In this document: one piece after another, positions 1 to 12,060 of the stretch
Position numbering within the stretch: the first letter of the stretch is position 1
Layout of the letters: the number at the start of each line of letters is the position of its first letter
NCBI GenBank assembly: GCA_003313425.1
Contig: NHZP01000056.1
Location: 239,155 to 303,154, forward strand
Direction of reading: 5' to 3'
Length of the DNA: 64,000 bases
DNA from: Pseudopyrenochaeta lycopersici
Lineage: Eukaryota; Ascomycota; Dothideomycetes; Pleosporales; Pseudopyrenochaetaceae
The notes under the pieces: generated by a model
The model's database searches: none
What the model saw: the letters and a program-made list of their open reading frames with translations, nothing else
What the model was told of the DNA's origin: nothing
Translations under genes and position numbers: made by a program

Positions 1-2110
1 ATGTACACGGCAAGAGGTAGAGAGAATGATAAGCCACCTTAAAGAGAAAGAATTAGATCGAGATAGTGCGGCTGGGGCAGGCTTAGCAACACTACAATGG
101 CCTTCATTTAACGACTAGACTTCAGTAAATGGAGGAATGGCTGAACTTATGGCTGGTCAACATCGCGCAGATGCCTTAAGGGAATATGTACGCTGGACGG
201 GTTCTAGTAATGAAGAATTGTAGTAGGTCTGCGATATCTATAATAAAGGTATATATCCTACCTAGCTTACTCTATTTATATAAGTAATAACATAAAGTAG
301 ACACTTTACCGTACGGCCTTAATATAAAGCTTCGAGTGAACCGACGCGACCTAACGCTACAAGATACCCATGGTCAAATATGGAGATAATTAGCCGCAAT
401 GTCTACTGTAGACGATAGCCTATTTCAAGGAACTAACTCTCAGATAGAGCGCAAGATGCTTGAGGCCCTTGGGCTTAGTGGCCCAGTCAAGTTTCCTATC
501 CGTTAACTGGTCACGCTTTGGAAGAATGCTAATTGGAGGTCTATGATTACACGCTGGTGTGAGACCACGCTTAGTTAAGCTACATTTACAATCTTAACGT
601 GGGAGTGGATAGCAAGCTGTAGAATGGATGATGTGAGTCTATAAAATAATGCGTACATATAAAATATACTAAGCAGAGAGTCTCTAGTATTAGTTTACTA
701 CCTTTAACTATGTGCTTAACGTTGTTTTACGGCTATCTAATAGTAACCCTGAATGTGTTACTACCGCTGACTGGATTAAGCTGGCGGATCTTCCGCGAGA
801 CCGTACGATTAAAAACGTGCAGGAGCTATTCTACCTAAGTTAAGAGGGTAGCTATGATGTTAATTGCTTAGGAAGCCGGAGAGATGGCTTCTTAGCTATA
901 CTTAATAGTGAAGCTTATCACCACGCCTACGATCTTGTAGCTTTTGCCACAGATGTTTCGTTTCTAGATGTGCACACGCTCCTTAAAACTACAAAAGAGG
1001 ATGGAAGAATTATGATGCAAGTCCTGTCTTATGTAGTACTGTGGCTAAACTCTGATCCTACTAAGGTTAGTGATTGTGAGAATAATAAGCCCTCTCTTTA
1101 AAAAGACTTCCTTTTAGCTTTAAAGAATTACTGGGGCGAGCGAGCAGAAAAACAATCCGTTATGCTTAAACGCAAAGTGTTAGATTTCGTAAGGGGACAT
1201 ATTACCTAATTTAAGGACCCTGCGACTGATGCCTATCTTAATCAATTTCCAGCCGACAGCGGCGATTGTTACTTAAGGCGATTCACGAACGAGCCCTGGA
1301 GGAGTTTACTGAGCATCGTACAAGATGCCCTAGGTCCAAACTTCCCAAGCCAAAAATTTCTCTCCCTCAGCCCTTGCGATTGCAATAAAGCTGCCCCCAG
1401 GGCCGGATTTACCATCGCAAAGGCTATATGTGCGTTGATAGATCGCATACCCAAAGTAGCACGGAACCCTGCTCTTAACAGCGAGCAGGCGCTTAAAGCA
1501 CTACGTTCTAAGCTTGGTTTATTGGTGGAGGATTGGGCGGCTCAGTATTCCTAAGACACGTTCAATACGCAATTGGACAGAGATACAACGCCATGGGCGG
1601 CATCTTTGGAGCGGTCGGCGCGTGGTAGGGACGAGAACCAGGCGAGTCTATCCCGATTGGCAGCAGACTTCGAGCGAGAGACCTATGAACGATTATCCTC
1701 GCCTACCGTAGCGCGCTCTACATGCCCTCCTGCTGTTTCCCCTATTGACGGAGCTACGAGTCTACATAGGGTAGTGGAAGATATAGATAGGCGTGGCCAA
1801 AATCGCGACAGCGAGTGTCGAAAAAAGACGTAAGGGCAAGAGAACACAGGTTGCAAAGGGGCTGTAACTGACCGTAGCCGTTCCAAGCATATTAACTTTT
1901 GCGAAATCACGGCTGAAGACGTAATAGAAATGAGGAAATTACACCGCCAAAGGAAATCTAAGCCTTAACTCGTGCCCTTACGCTCGCCCCTCCTTTCTCA
2001 GCGTAAGGATAAGCTTAAAAAGCTGATAACTCTACTTATTACACCGAGCGCACAGCGAACCACTACTTACAGAGCCGGCTCCTCTTAGAGGCGTGGCCCT
2101 GCTGCTTAAT
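1..2110 (+). pseudogene. Decayed large gene with ParB/Srx-like region, 5' end outside window
   Basis: From the first bases a plus-strand frame reads a block matching the product at 47,891-48,421: WPSFND, then MAGQHRADALREYV, then CDIYNKG. The GxHRxxAL motif resembles the G-x-R-R/H-x-x-A core of ParB/sulfiredoxin-like domains, so a DNA-binding or nucleotide-binding role is possible but inferred. The frame continues through KLRVNRRDLTLQD and MSTVDDSLFQG (ATG at 399) into a long region that I do not recognise, fading near 2,110. Several in-frame TAG/TAA codons interrupt it, some where related copies have Trp or Gln, which fits RIP. Later pieces (from about 1,500) are in another frame, so at least one intron or indel is present. 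It is a dead copy. The family name is unknown to me. Confidence 0.6.
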
Positions 2111-2309
2111 CTAGCTCTGCAGCGTGAGAATGATGGAAATAAGGCAGTTTCTAGAGTCCTATAGATTAGGCCATAATCCGCCTGCAAATAGAATAGATGA
2201 GACGGGGAACGTGTGGGCCCACGGAAAGCGTGGCGGCGTGCTTGATCATTTCCAATCAGCTCTCCAGTCAGGGATTATGAACGCAATTTCCTACACTAAC
2301 GCCTCTTTT

Positions 2310-2376
2310 CACCCCCAGGGGTTAAAGAGCTAGTGCGCTCAGCGTGTTTAGTACGTGTAGTTTCACCCCCAGGGGT
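2310..2376. promoter_or_regulatory. Two CACCCCCAGGGGT boxes upstream of the 2,457 gene
   Basis: The 13-mer CACCCCCAGGGGT occurs at 2,310-2,322 and 2,364-2,376, 54 bases apart. The same core with nearly the same spacing (52-53) occurs as TTGCCCCTAGGGGCAA upstream of the ParB-like genes at 14,922-15,013 and 47,669-47,761. In all three cases an ATG of a large gene follows. A shared operator or transcription-factor site is the simplest reading. Confidence 0.5.
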
Positions 2377-2456
2377 AGAACGATATTAACTATTGCAATA
2401 ATTGTCTTAGAGACTTAAATAAATAATCCACGCAGACCAACCTTTCTTCTATAACT

Positions 2457-5400
2457 ATGGCTGAATTATTTAACGATGTACTTGCTAACGACGAATTCAA
2501 TGATTATCTCTTCAATTCCCAAGACATCAGCTGTGATGAGCTTTTCAACCTACACCAAGACGAGACGATAGCTAGCAGCGGAGGCTCGCAGCATAAAGAC
2601 CCTTTCTCCCCTCCCGAAGATCAGAGCGACGTCGATTTAGATTCTGATAATAAGGATGGACTACACGGGTATTCCGAATTAGAAGGTGCTAGTGGAGACG
2701 ATGCTGCTACGGCGGGTGAGGAGTATTCATGGAGGATTGACTATTCTAGTGGTGATTATAGGTTAAAGGGTAGGCACTCTTATTCTCTATATACTGTAGA
2801 GCTAATTAGCGTTGGACGAGATATAGCCCAGCACTTCATTGCGAACACTGAAGCTCCCGACTTTGACGCTGCGCAAGCACTTGACATGCTGCATAGGCTC
2901 TATACTATGGACTATGGCAGCAGGAAAGCGGGCTTAAGAGCGGCTGATGTTAGCGACGACTATCTCCCAGTCTTCTTCCTCGACTATATCAGCATCATTA
3001 GCCGGCCACTTAAACTACTTACTAGGCAGACCGACCGATTCTTCGACAACGTCACCGTTTCATTTTAGAACTGGCGGGCGTCTTATTCCGGAAAGCACAT
3101 TCATGGGCTGAATTTTGGTTTAGAACATCAAACGTTTCGGCTAGCAACAGCGGCGACGAGGGAGGCTTAGTTCATTGTAATGCACCCTATCCACCCGACC
3201 GTTACCGAGCTCTGTTCCTCTCGACGAGGACGACAGCAGCAGGAGAAGTTATTTCAGTCTAGCGCCCTGCGAACCTACCATGCTTAAGCATTATTATCAT
3301 ATATTAAGGATGTGTTTCTCGTTGGCGAGCTTCTTGGCGAGGGGGTGGAGCCTTCGTGGAATCTTGATGGGTCGATCTCCCAGACGATTACCTCTAATAA
3401 ATGGACTGCTTTCCAGAGACTTTTCATGGAGGGCTGGGGAGATTTTATGGAATAATACTCTTTCGACGCCTTCTAGACTAAGAACCAGCCAGCCTTCCAT
3501 GCCTATAATTACAGGGCTAATATCAAGATTGACGTCACTAGGCAGCTACATACGCTTCCGAAGGAAACCCGCCTAAGACCTCTGGATGATTCAGAATCTG
3601 ATGAGGAAGGAGGAAATATGGAGGAAGAACAAGGATGGGACTCAGAATCTCGGCTAGGCATAGGAGTAGGCTTAGTTGCAAGCACTGGGGATGATCACTA
3701 GGCTTTGTACACTGAGGGTTTTGACCAGCTACGGACTGAACTAGAGCATAAATATGAACTGGATCATATTGACTCTATTTCTTATGCCCTTGCCGTCGAT
3801 ATATATTGCCTTGATACCTCGTCGCCTGATTTAGAACACAAGTCCGCGCTCTGCCTTCTTACCAATCGTAATGCCGTTGCTGGCGAGTATAAGCGAAGCC
3901 GGGACTTTTCCTTCTATCTATTAGCATTCTATCCAGTGTATAGCAATTTTACCTCTCTACGCCCGCCTTCCTTCCTATTAGATAATTTGCTTACGGTTAT
4001 AAAAGATAATATAAGCTTCCAGAACTAGGGCGCTGATGTCCTTTCCTTTAGGTACTTCTAGGGGTACTCTAATATTAAGCGTTCGATTCGCCACCGTCCA
4101 GACGATCTTCTTGCCGACAAAGGGTTTACTACAGCTGCCCTCACGCTCCCTATATCTAACGTGAATGCTGCTAAGATTAAAGCTAAGCAACAGCGACTTC
4201 TTTAGCGTGTACATGGCGAGCTCTCGCCAGGCGATCCAGAATCGTCTAAGCCGTTTGCCCGTGAACGGCAGCGAATAGAAGCGGCTATTACGCAAGAGGA
4301 ACTAGCTTTCTGTATAGAGCAGGTGGTGTCTATAAATATCCGCCGTCTCGTCCGCGAGCGCCGCCAATTCGACACGGTGCTGCGACCCATCTTCTAGCTT
4401 ATGCAGTTCTTCTTAAAGGAGAAGCAACTGTATGTCCACATGTTGCGATGCTTCCGACCTTCTATTTTCCCTAAAGTTTTAAGCTCGTTTGCTAGAGTCT
4501 TCGGGCTTGCAATGGACAAGATGTATCAACGGTTCGAAGCGAGCGGCTGCAAGGGGCTTGATTTAGCCCTGTCTGAAGGTGTCGCAGCGCTAGACCGGCT
4601 TAGAAGCTATTACTTTACAGGGTTAGGGAAAGTTTTAATGGGTTCGGTGTTAGGCCCTCTGGGGACGTTTGATAGCATCAAGAAGGGGGCATGGCCGTAT
4701 ATCGCGCCGCGCATGCTAGACCTGCGCGATAGTGCGGGGGAGCTCAACATTGCAAAATGGCCACGGACTAAGGACGGTCGGCCTATTCTGATGCACATAG
4801 CCTCTCTTTCATACTACTACAGGCCTGAAGTTACTGCTAGTCGCCACAGTCAGCTGTGGTTCTGAGAGCTTAGGGGCAGGTCCATACGCGGGCCAAACAG
4901 CGCAGCACGGTTTCTTAAGGAGGTATTTCGTGACCTATAGATACCAGAAATGAAGGCATTTATTGGCCACCAAGTCGAGCGGTAACTCAATAAAGGTGTA
5001 AGAGCGGGTGGCATATTAAGCTAGGATTTAGCGTCTGCGCAGCGTCGGCGGACAGTTTTGCAAGACTGGATGCAGGCCGAGAATCCTTTCAGGTGGCGGT
5101 AGGTAACAATACTTACGCTCCTGTTCAGACGCTGATCGTGCTTTAGGAGCTATGAAACGCTTGTACTGCCTGCAGCTGGAGCTACAGCTCCTACACCGGA
5201 GTCTATTCCCACCAAGACGCGGAGAGATTTTGCAGAAGAGCTCTATCAAGCCTGTATTGATGTGAAGCGGACTGCAAAGGAAGCATTGTCGTCTCTTTAC
5301 TCCACGTGGATTTGGATTATCCAGGCCGTAATTAGGCACACCGACACTAGCCATGTTACAAAGGAACAGTGGGTCGGTGGGCTCGCGGCGGCGATGCTTT

Positions 5401-6256
5401 CCAATTGTATTAAGTGGATTCCGGGGTCTTACCGTTCCAAGTTGACGCATCGAAAAGTAATCATGCTTGTCGGAATTACGCCGTCTAGGTTGGCGTTAGC
5501 AGCTAGGCCCGGCAGCCTCAAGCGTGCTGCTATTGAGGCGGACCAGCGGCCGATTCATACAGGGAAGAAGCGCAAGATCGACTTTGGCTGTTCTATCCCA
5601 TTTACTAGCGTCCCTACAATAGTAGAGAAGGGATTTACTAAACAGGTAGAGCAGTTTCAAAGGGGTAATTTAATGATCTTGGAGCACTATCAGGTGGCAC
5701 GGAATTGCCTGGTGCAGTGTCTAGGGGATCCTCTTTGTAATTTAATGTTGATGATGGTGTTAACCATCTGCGCTTCATCGGTTACACCTTGCGTGCTACC
5801 AAATACACGTAGTTTCGATAAAGGTGCTAAAAGGGATCCAGAGTTGTTAGCAGCTAACCTTGTAACTCAGATACTCTGGTTTTTTAAGCCAGACGCATTT
5901 CCGTGGAAAGAAGATGATGGAATAGTGCTTCGTATTCCGGAAATGACGAAAAAGATTAGTAAGTTGGACGTTAGGATGCTTTAGAGTAGTAGCTAATGTG
6001 GTTTGCGATGCCAATAGAGCACAAAGGTGTCAGCAACCGATTTCTACGGGAGTTAGGGTAGGTAGAAGTGATAGGAAGCCGGGACAGCCCTCGAAATAAC
6101 GAGGTAAAGCTGCAGGCGGAGCAGGAGCTGATAGGGTTGCGGAGGGAACTTTTAGGGTTGAGGAAGGACGCAGATGGGTTCATTAGGCGGATTTTCCGTA
6201 GCCATGATTGGGCGTGGGTTGAGCGATGCTCGTCGATTATAAGAGAGATCGACTAA
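2457..6256 (+). pseudogene. Decayed giant gene, unrecognised family, riddled with in-frame stops
   Basis: The open pieces at 2,457-3,068, 3,705-4,028, 4,401-4,865 and 5,262-5,984 all lie in the same reading frame, and the gaps between them also read as protein broken only by TAG/TAA/TGA. This was therefore one ORF of about 1,175 codons hit by many nonsense point changes without frameshifts, the pattern RIP leaves. The N terminus (MAELFNDVLANDEF) is acidic. A conserved-looking core reads MLDLRDSAGELNIAKWPRTK and then SRHSQLWF. A basic stretch, TGKKRKIDF, could be a nuclear signal. A short coiled-coil-like tail at 6,068-6,256 (EQELIGLRRELLGLRKD) is in another frame. I do not recognise the family. 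It follows the decayed ParB-like gene on the same strand and may have belonged to the same element. Confidence 0.6.
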
Positions 6257-6359
6257 GGATGTTAGTATCGCCTGTTCCTTGTTGATAAGCCGTTTAAGTG
6301 AATTACTAAGACCGCCCATCTGAAATCGCGCACACTGCAGCAACTATCTTCTATCTAGC

Positions 6360-6545
6360 GAGAGTAGAGGCTAATTAGACGCTGGCGGCCTCGCAGGAGG
6401 CTCAATGGATACTGAGAGGGGTATATGTAGTTTAGGAGTGTCGCTAAATCCAGAGACAGAAAATTCAGGCGGCTAGTCTGAAGGTCAAGTGGATAGCCAT
6501 GAACTAGGTCTTGCTTTCACTAGGCTAGTAGGTAAAGATATAAAA
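6360..6545 (+). repeat. Fragment related to the 5' part of the 23,107 gene
   Basis: This stretch matches 23,580-23,760 closely by eye (GGSMDTER followed by a region ending TRLVGKD), with extra transitions that create stops. It is a broken copy of part of the N-terminal region of the giant gene at 23,107-27,378. It is fused directly to cassette sequence at about 6,550. Confidence 0.6.
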
Positions 6546-6549
6546 ATAG

Positions 6550-7058
6550 GTATTAATAGTCTTTTAGGTTCCTCTGCTACGACGCAATTACGCGAAAAAA
6601 ATAGTCCTAAATTATTTTAGCATCGCAGTTCCTCAGAGTATGCAAATGTATATAGATAGAAAGAGCTTTTACCTGTTCTCCAACGATTGGTAGCTATTAT
6701 CTGCAGCTGCATTTTTAGGACGGGCTCCTAAGTGGCAAAGGCTGAGTCTAACTAGAAAGCCTTGCCAAAGTACGAGATACTATCGTTGTCCCGCTGCTAA
6801 ATATAAACGTCTATAGGCAGGATATTTAGGTGTAAGCATCCGCGGCTTATAAAGTCTTTGGGTCTGGTCTTAAGCGAAGACCACACAAGGAGGATTATCC
6901 ACAATATGCTTGTAAGGCTATACTGTGTAATTTAAACAGCTGCTAACACGGCAAGAGCTGCAAAAAGCTAGACAAGAGGCGTGCTGTGTAGTAACTCGCC
7001 GTAATTCTTGTTCCCGTTCTCGTTCTCGCTGCCAAAGTCCACAGTAATATTCATAGCC
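6550..7058. repeat. Partial fourth cassette copy (R0) with the 3' end of an A gene
   Basis: The sequence follows 27,650-28,165 of cassette R2. It includes the 3' flank and the last ~42 codons of an A-type gene on the minus strand (7,058 down to the stop at 6,932-6,934): the MNITVDF block, the Asn/Glu/Lys-rich stretch and the hydrophobic tail. A TAG replaces the Trp in that tail. The copy ends abruptly at about 7,058, where pogo transposase sequence begins. Confidence 0.6.
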
Positions 7059-7669
7059 GGCCTCGTCGAAGTTGTAGACGTCCTGATCAAGGATGCCGTA
7101 CTTAGCCTTTGTCTCCTCTACACGCTTGAACCAGCGGCTAATTAGGATTGGATCTTCACATAGAGCTCTCTGCCTATCGTACGCTCAATTGAAACGCGTC
7201 GTAAGACTGCCTGTACGCTTGACAAAATTACATGGCTAGTGGACGCCAACCTGACCTGCGCCGCGCCCAGCCAGCAGGTGATTAGCCATATCACGTACAG
7301 CTGCGTACGTAGGGGCAAATCCATGTCGATCGAGGTCAAGTATATGTCTGATAATCACCTCCTCCTCTAGCTGGGTAAGCGTCTTTGAGTTGGGCTGGCA
7401 ATCGCGTTGGGCAGGCTTGCCAGCGCGTTGGTCGCGTAGCGTCATTCGAGGGATAGTAAACGTACGAGCAGCAGCTCTCTCAGCCTTAATCTGGTGTCTA
7501 TTAAGAGATGATATAGTAAGCTGTATATCAGCTTTAGATGAGTGCAATAGAGCTTGTTGAGGTTGAGACATTGTTGATTTGAGCTTCAAAGGTGACCAAA
7601 GTTGGTGGGGTGGACGGATCGCTTGTATGGACGGCTCGCTTGTAAGGACGGCTCGCTTGTAAAACACGT
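7058..7669 (-). mobile_element. Truncated pogo/Fot1-like element with one terminus
   Basis: The intact end lies at 7,669, flanked by TA (7,670-7,671). It reads inward as ACGTGTTTTACAAGCGAGCC and holds three subterminal copies of GGACGG(A/C)TCGCTTGTA. The minus strand from ATG 7,571 encodes the N-terminal half of a transposase related to the one at 15,412: the TLRDQRAGK helix-turn-helix block, HGFAPTYAAVRD, then KAKYGILDQDVYNFDEAG, which contains the first catalytic Asp. Two in-frame stops interrupt it, and everything past the first catalytic block is missing because the element is cut at about 7,058 by fusion to cassette DNA. It is a dead fragment. Confidence 0.75.
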
Positions 7670-7671
7670 TA

Positions 7672-7868
7672 TAGAGTCAGGGTGTTATTTAATAAAGCGT
7701 GTGCCGTCCGCTTCTTGCATACTAAGATCCAGGAGAGGAGTCGCATTGCGTGCAGTTTGCCTGCTAGGAGTAGCTTGTAAAGCAGCGGGGGGAGGACATA
7801 GCAAAAGATAGAGATTGATTGGTTTTACGTTATATTAGGTACTCGATACTAACTTTATTTTATATAAA
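7672..7868. other. Short spacer without recognised gene
   Basis: Between the pogo terminus and the 3' end of the next minus-strand reading frame I see no coding or repeat signal. Confidence 0.5.
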
Positions 7869-8444
7869 CTATATAGCACTAGCTAGGCATCGCGGCTCTA
7901 GAGGATCTGGCAAGAGATACTCTTCAAAGATGGTAGAAGTAGAGTATCTTGTTTCTGTCTGAGAATACAAAGAGGGAGAATAGTAGTATTTATCTTGGGG
8001 TGTCTGTAGCTGTACCCGAAAATAGTGTGCTGATATCTGCGCTTCATCTACTAGACGCACTGGCTGTGGCTTTATAAGAGACTGGATTGCCTGGTCTTGA
8101 CAAGGGCTTGTCTAAGATGCCATTAAGTTTGCCTGGAAGTATTCATCGTCACAGATAGGAGAACAGGGCCTTGTACATCGCGCGATAAAGTAACAGATCT
8201 AGGCACGGCTCCTATAGAGCCACCATCGGGTCTGATCTTGTAGCTGAGCTTGTTGCATATCTAGCGTACTCTTCTTCTTGTCTTTTATAGGTTTCAGTAG
8301 GTGTATAGGTTGTCTTGGCTGTCTTGGCTGTCTTGGCATATAGCTACGATAGGCTTGTAAGAGGTAGAACGTGCTTAGTGTAACAAGAAGCCCAAGGATA
8401 ATACATCCTACAACAAGGGTAGCTATAAGGAGCCCTCCGTACAT
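7869..8444 (-). pseudogene. Single-pass membrane protein remnant
   Basis: One minus-strand frame runs from ATG 8,444 to a stop at 7,869 (192 codons), broken by a TAG just before 8,199 and another about 80 bases further on. The N terminus MYGGLLIATLVVGCII continues as a strongly hydrophobic segment (residues ~4-30), a type-I/III-like membrane span. It is followed by a Pro-Arg-Gln triplet repeat (RQPRQPRQP), a basic KDKKK patch and a Tyr/Ser/Thr-rich tail. I do not recognise the family. The stops fit C-to-T decay. The neighbouring 9.0-10.0 kb gene is also a minus-strand membrane protein remnant. Confidence 0.45.
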
Positions 8445-9009
8445 TTTTAGGATTATCTGTAGAGCTAAAAGTGTCTCTAAGTTAGTCTTCTCGTTGAGAA
8501 GTCGAGGGAGGTGTTTTTGTATACTAACAGCTACTCTTAAAGAACATATAAAAGGAGATGATGATAAAAAGACCTTAAACTATATTAATTACAATCTAGT
8601 GTCTATCAACTTCGCCATCTTATAAGTTGTGCGGCCTCTGTAACGAGACAGAGGTGTAGTAAGTCAGGCGCCGTAATACGCGCTAGGATGTGTACTAACT
8701 ATAGCATGATCGATAACTACGCCGATATACTGCAGCATGCTAACATGTGGCGTAGCCGCTGCAGAGAAATGAGATTCCTACGCCGTATAATAGTTTACTA
8801 CCTATGCTTGTAAGTTGCAAGCATAAGTCTGTTCTCCCTGTGCACATTCTAGTACAATTGCTTCGTTATATTGTAGCGGCGAGCTTTTAGCCTAGTTGCG
8901 CAGGCGACGGATACTGAGCCAGAAGTTACAAAACTGCGGTGGGAGGTGCTGTCCTGGGTGTGTATATATAAAGAGAAGGAATACACCTAACGTTGTATTA
9001 GTAGACTCA

Positions 9010-9997
9010 GAGAGATATAAGAGCGTGCATTACCTAACATAGGCGCGACGTCTAGCACCTAAAAAGGCCACTCGTAAGAAGATATATAGCTGGGATGCTG
9101 GGCTGGACTACTAAACTCAATCATCCGATAAATGGCTCGTACCTAGAGACTACGTTAGCGTACTTAATGCGTGCTAGTATCTAGAAAGCATTACTGTGAT
9201 TAGAGTTGTTGCTGCATTCACGACCTAAACTAGTCGCTGCCAGTTGGCGCCCGACTTACTAGAGGAGAGTACGTCTCTTTCTCTCTACTTACGGCTGACT
9301 ATAAGAAAGCGGAAGCCAATTACAACAAACATAGCAAAACACACAAGTTGCAGTACAAGACCCAACTTAAGTGCAGCAAGACCTGATTTGGCCTGCTCTT
9401 CCCGCCTCTCTACTAAAAGATCCTTGTTTGTATACGCTGACCCTAACGCGCTAGCCCCTAAGAATTGTACAAAGAAAGAGCCTAGGTTAAAGGCTACGAA
9501 GAAGAGCGCAACAAAGCGCGTAGGGCACTATAGAAGCCTAATTCGGTGACTGTTTGAGGGAGTAATCCACCAGATAATTCTACCAAACAATGTATAGCAC
9601 GCAGCAGCCATGAATGAAGGGGCTAGACTAGAGAAAACACTTAGTAGAAAAAACTAACGACTTGCAATAGAATAACTTACATAAGGGACAGATAACCGAC
9701 TATAAATGCATTTATATTTGTAGGGTCGTGTATAGAAAGAGCCCGAGCTAGATAACTAATACACTCTACTATTTATATGTCAGGTGCATGAAATCTCTAT
9801 AATAGTAAAGACAAACCTGCAAGTCCAATATACATAGCCCAAAACATCCAGGTGCGGTACCGTATAAGCAACCAGACATGTACGCCTACAACTACTGCAA
9901 ATACTACAGCTCCAAGAAACGCTAGAGGACGGTTCAGCCGGTAAATATACAGGCTCTCTACTGTGGGCGGATCTATATCGCATTCTATCAGTAACAT
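9010..9997 (-). pseudogene. RTA1-like multi-pass membrane protein remnant
   Basis: The minus strand from ATG 9,997 reads a hydrophobic protein with landmarks of the fungal RTA1 (lipid-translocating exporter/7-TM) family: YIYRLNRPLAFLGAV, then HVWLLIRYRTW, then LAPSFMAAACYTLFGRI, then FFVQFLGA, and finally a YRMIEFSSPAQ...SSYEW block, in the family order. Likely introns separate the blocks; one starts GTAAGT near 9,682 and ends CTCTAG near 9,632. TAG and TAA codons interrupt the first exon and later pieces. RTA1-like proteins sit in the plasma membrane and have been linked to lipid-related drug and stress resistance. This copy cannot make a full protein. The 3' boundary is uncertain. Confidence 0.6.
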
Positions 9998-11088
9998 AGC
10001 CTAAATACTATAAATATATACCTACGCCTTTGTACATCTGTAGTATTCATTATTACTACAATTCGCTACGTATTCTTATACAAGTAAGATAGTAAGAAGT
10101 TGTAGAATGACAATACCTATCTAGCTATACAGGCATAAGCTATATACTTAACGTAAAGTGCTATTAAACTTCTTACTCCCCTCTTTTTTGACTAGGAATA
10201 ACCTATAATCAACTCTAGCTTTATTAGATTGGTTACAGCATCCCGAAGCATGATAGCGTATCGCCAAGGGGTTTGTTTTTAGCTATAAAACATCGCTTTC
10301 TAGTAGCTCTACTACGCAATATGCCTTACTGTGCCGCCATCAGTTAGCGCTGATGTAGGGGCACGGCGTAGGCGGGGCGTAGGTATCTACGCCGCCGCCG
10401 CTGTTGCCGAGAAAATCTGCGTTGTCTAAGCTAGCGTGAACTCTAGCGAATCGTGTTAGATATCTGCATATAAGGTGATAACTACCTATAGAGATAGTAA
10501 GTAGTTTATATAGTCTCTCTCTAAAACTACCTTTAGTAATTCCTACTATTCTTTAATTTCTACAATTTTTCAAAACTCTAGTTCTTAATGTAACTATTAC
10601 TATAGGGAATCTTATCTTAAAGTTAGATTATAAATATTTACTATATATTTATATAGTCATATATTAACTATTACTATTATATACTACAATATCTATATAA
10701 TATTTGCAAAAGGGTTATATTAGCTCTATAGAGTAAATATAACGCTTATGCTTCTGTCCCTTACATTGAGTTTCCTATGCAATATTGCTATTAAGTTGCT
10801 CTAAATATTAAAGCTCTAGAATAGGTAAATATAAGATATATACTATGGTTTTAGATATGATAGTAGTATATTCAAACTAACTAATTAGTAATTAGGAGAG
10901 TAATCTATAGAATAGAGAGATAAAGAGCAGCTAGAAAAACTATATAAAGAGAGACTATATTCGCTACACGAATGTTTTCTAGCGTAGTAGCTAGCTAAGG
11001 GTAATGCTATATCTATATAAAACACATCTATAATAAGCGTAGGGTCTGAAAAAGTCCTTTCCTTATTCTCTTCCTGTATGGCCTAGTT
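9998..11088. other. Gene-poor, AT-rich stretch
   Basis: I see no convincing gene. GC-rich islands with the word GGCGTAGGTATC or its complement occur around 10,360-10,400; similar words recur at 8,720-8,790 and 14,105. The part from about 10,440 to 10,960 is very AT-rich and looks like decayed repeat. Confidence 0.4.
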
Positions 11089-12008
11089 CTAATCGTCCTC
11101 ATGGCAGAGGATAGGAATCTTAATAAGCCCGCATAGTAAAGAGAACCCGCCTTCGATAGAAAACCGCTTAGTAATTGGCTGTGAGATCGCCGTTAGGCTA
11201 CCATTCAACTCGTTGCCAATGCAGAAATTGTAAGCCTGTGTTGGATCGGCGTCTTGGGGATAGAGGCAGAGGGCTACGAAGGGGCGCTCCTGGTTGTCTG
11301 CTTTAGCCTGCACTGCTCGGATAGCATTGGTGGAAGGGTCATTGTGCTGCATCTTGTACATATCAAAGACCATACCAGCTAGGAAGGTACTAGAGATTGT
11401 AGTAGAAGGGCTAATGACCTCAAGGGTCGCTTGGTCGACGGTAATCTTAAGCCCGCTCAGTAGGGATTAGGGCTGGATGTGGTCAAATGTAGCGGTAGGA
11501 GAGGACAAAAGCTTATCTAAAACTGCTAAGACCTGCTTAGGCGTAATCTCCTCACTACTGCCGATGCTTACCATAGCGCCTCGCTCTACCAAAAAGCATA
11601 GATACTCGGCAAAGCAATAACCCGCAGAGGTAAACACATCTTAATTCTTAACACTAATCTGAGAGCTTGCATTATTAGCGAGAGGCTGGTACTTGTCAAG
11701 GAAGGATCGTAGGTCGCTAGGCAGATCTTCTGGAGCAGGGCGCAGTGCTGTAGTACTAGGTCCATGGACATCCGCAGGGAGTATCTGGACAGCAGGGTCG
11801 GCCCTGCGTGACGGAACAGATCCCAGCTGCTGGTAGGGAAGAGCTACGGCTGCAGAAGCATACGCTGTAAGCACGATATAGTACGTCTATATACAATTAG
11901 CTACGATAGAACTCTAAGAAGAGAGAGGAGATTAGATTATTGCTACTACTATACGTGCGTGTAGGACAGCAATAAGAGGGAAGGAAGACCTACCGTAGTC
12001 GTCTTCAT
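11089..12008 (-). pseudogene. Secreted protein remnant, two exons, two nonsense codons
   Basis: On the minus strand ATG 12,008 starts a 15-base exon (MKTTT). It is followed by a likely intron 11,993-11,887 (GTAGGT...GCTAAT...TATAG) and then exon 2 from 11,886. Joined, the N terminus is a classic signal peptide (basic start, then YYIVLTAYASAAVA, likely cleavage before LP). The frame runs to a stop at 11,089, about 270 codons, and is interrupted by TAA at 11,641-11,643 and TAA at 11,467-11,469. There are no frameshifts, so point mutation (RIP-like) broke it. Mature features are four or five Cys and no recognised domain. An extracellular protein or effector candidate is possible; I cannot assign a function. 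Confidence 0.5.
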
Positions 12009-12060
12009 TATAACGGCGGGGGATGGAATTTGCTGAGGTATAGTAGGGGCTTTAGAAACG

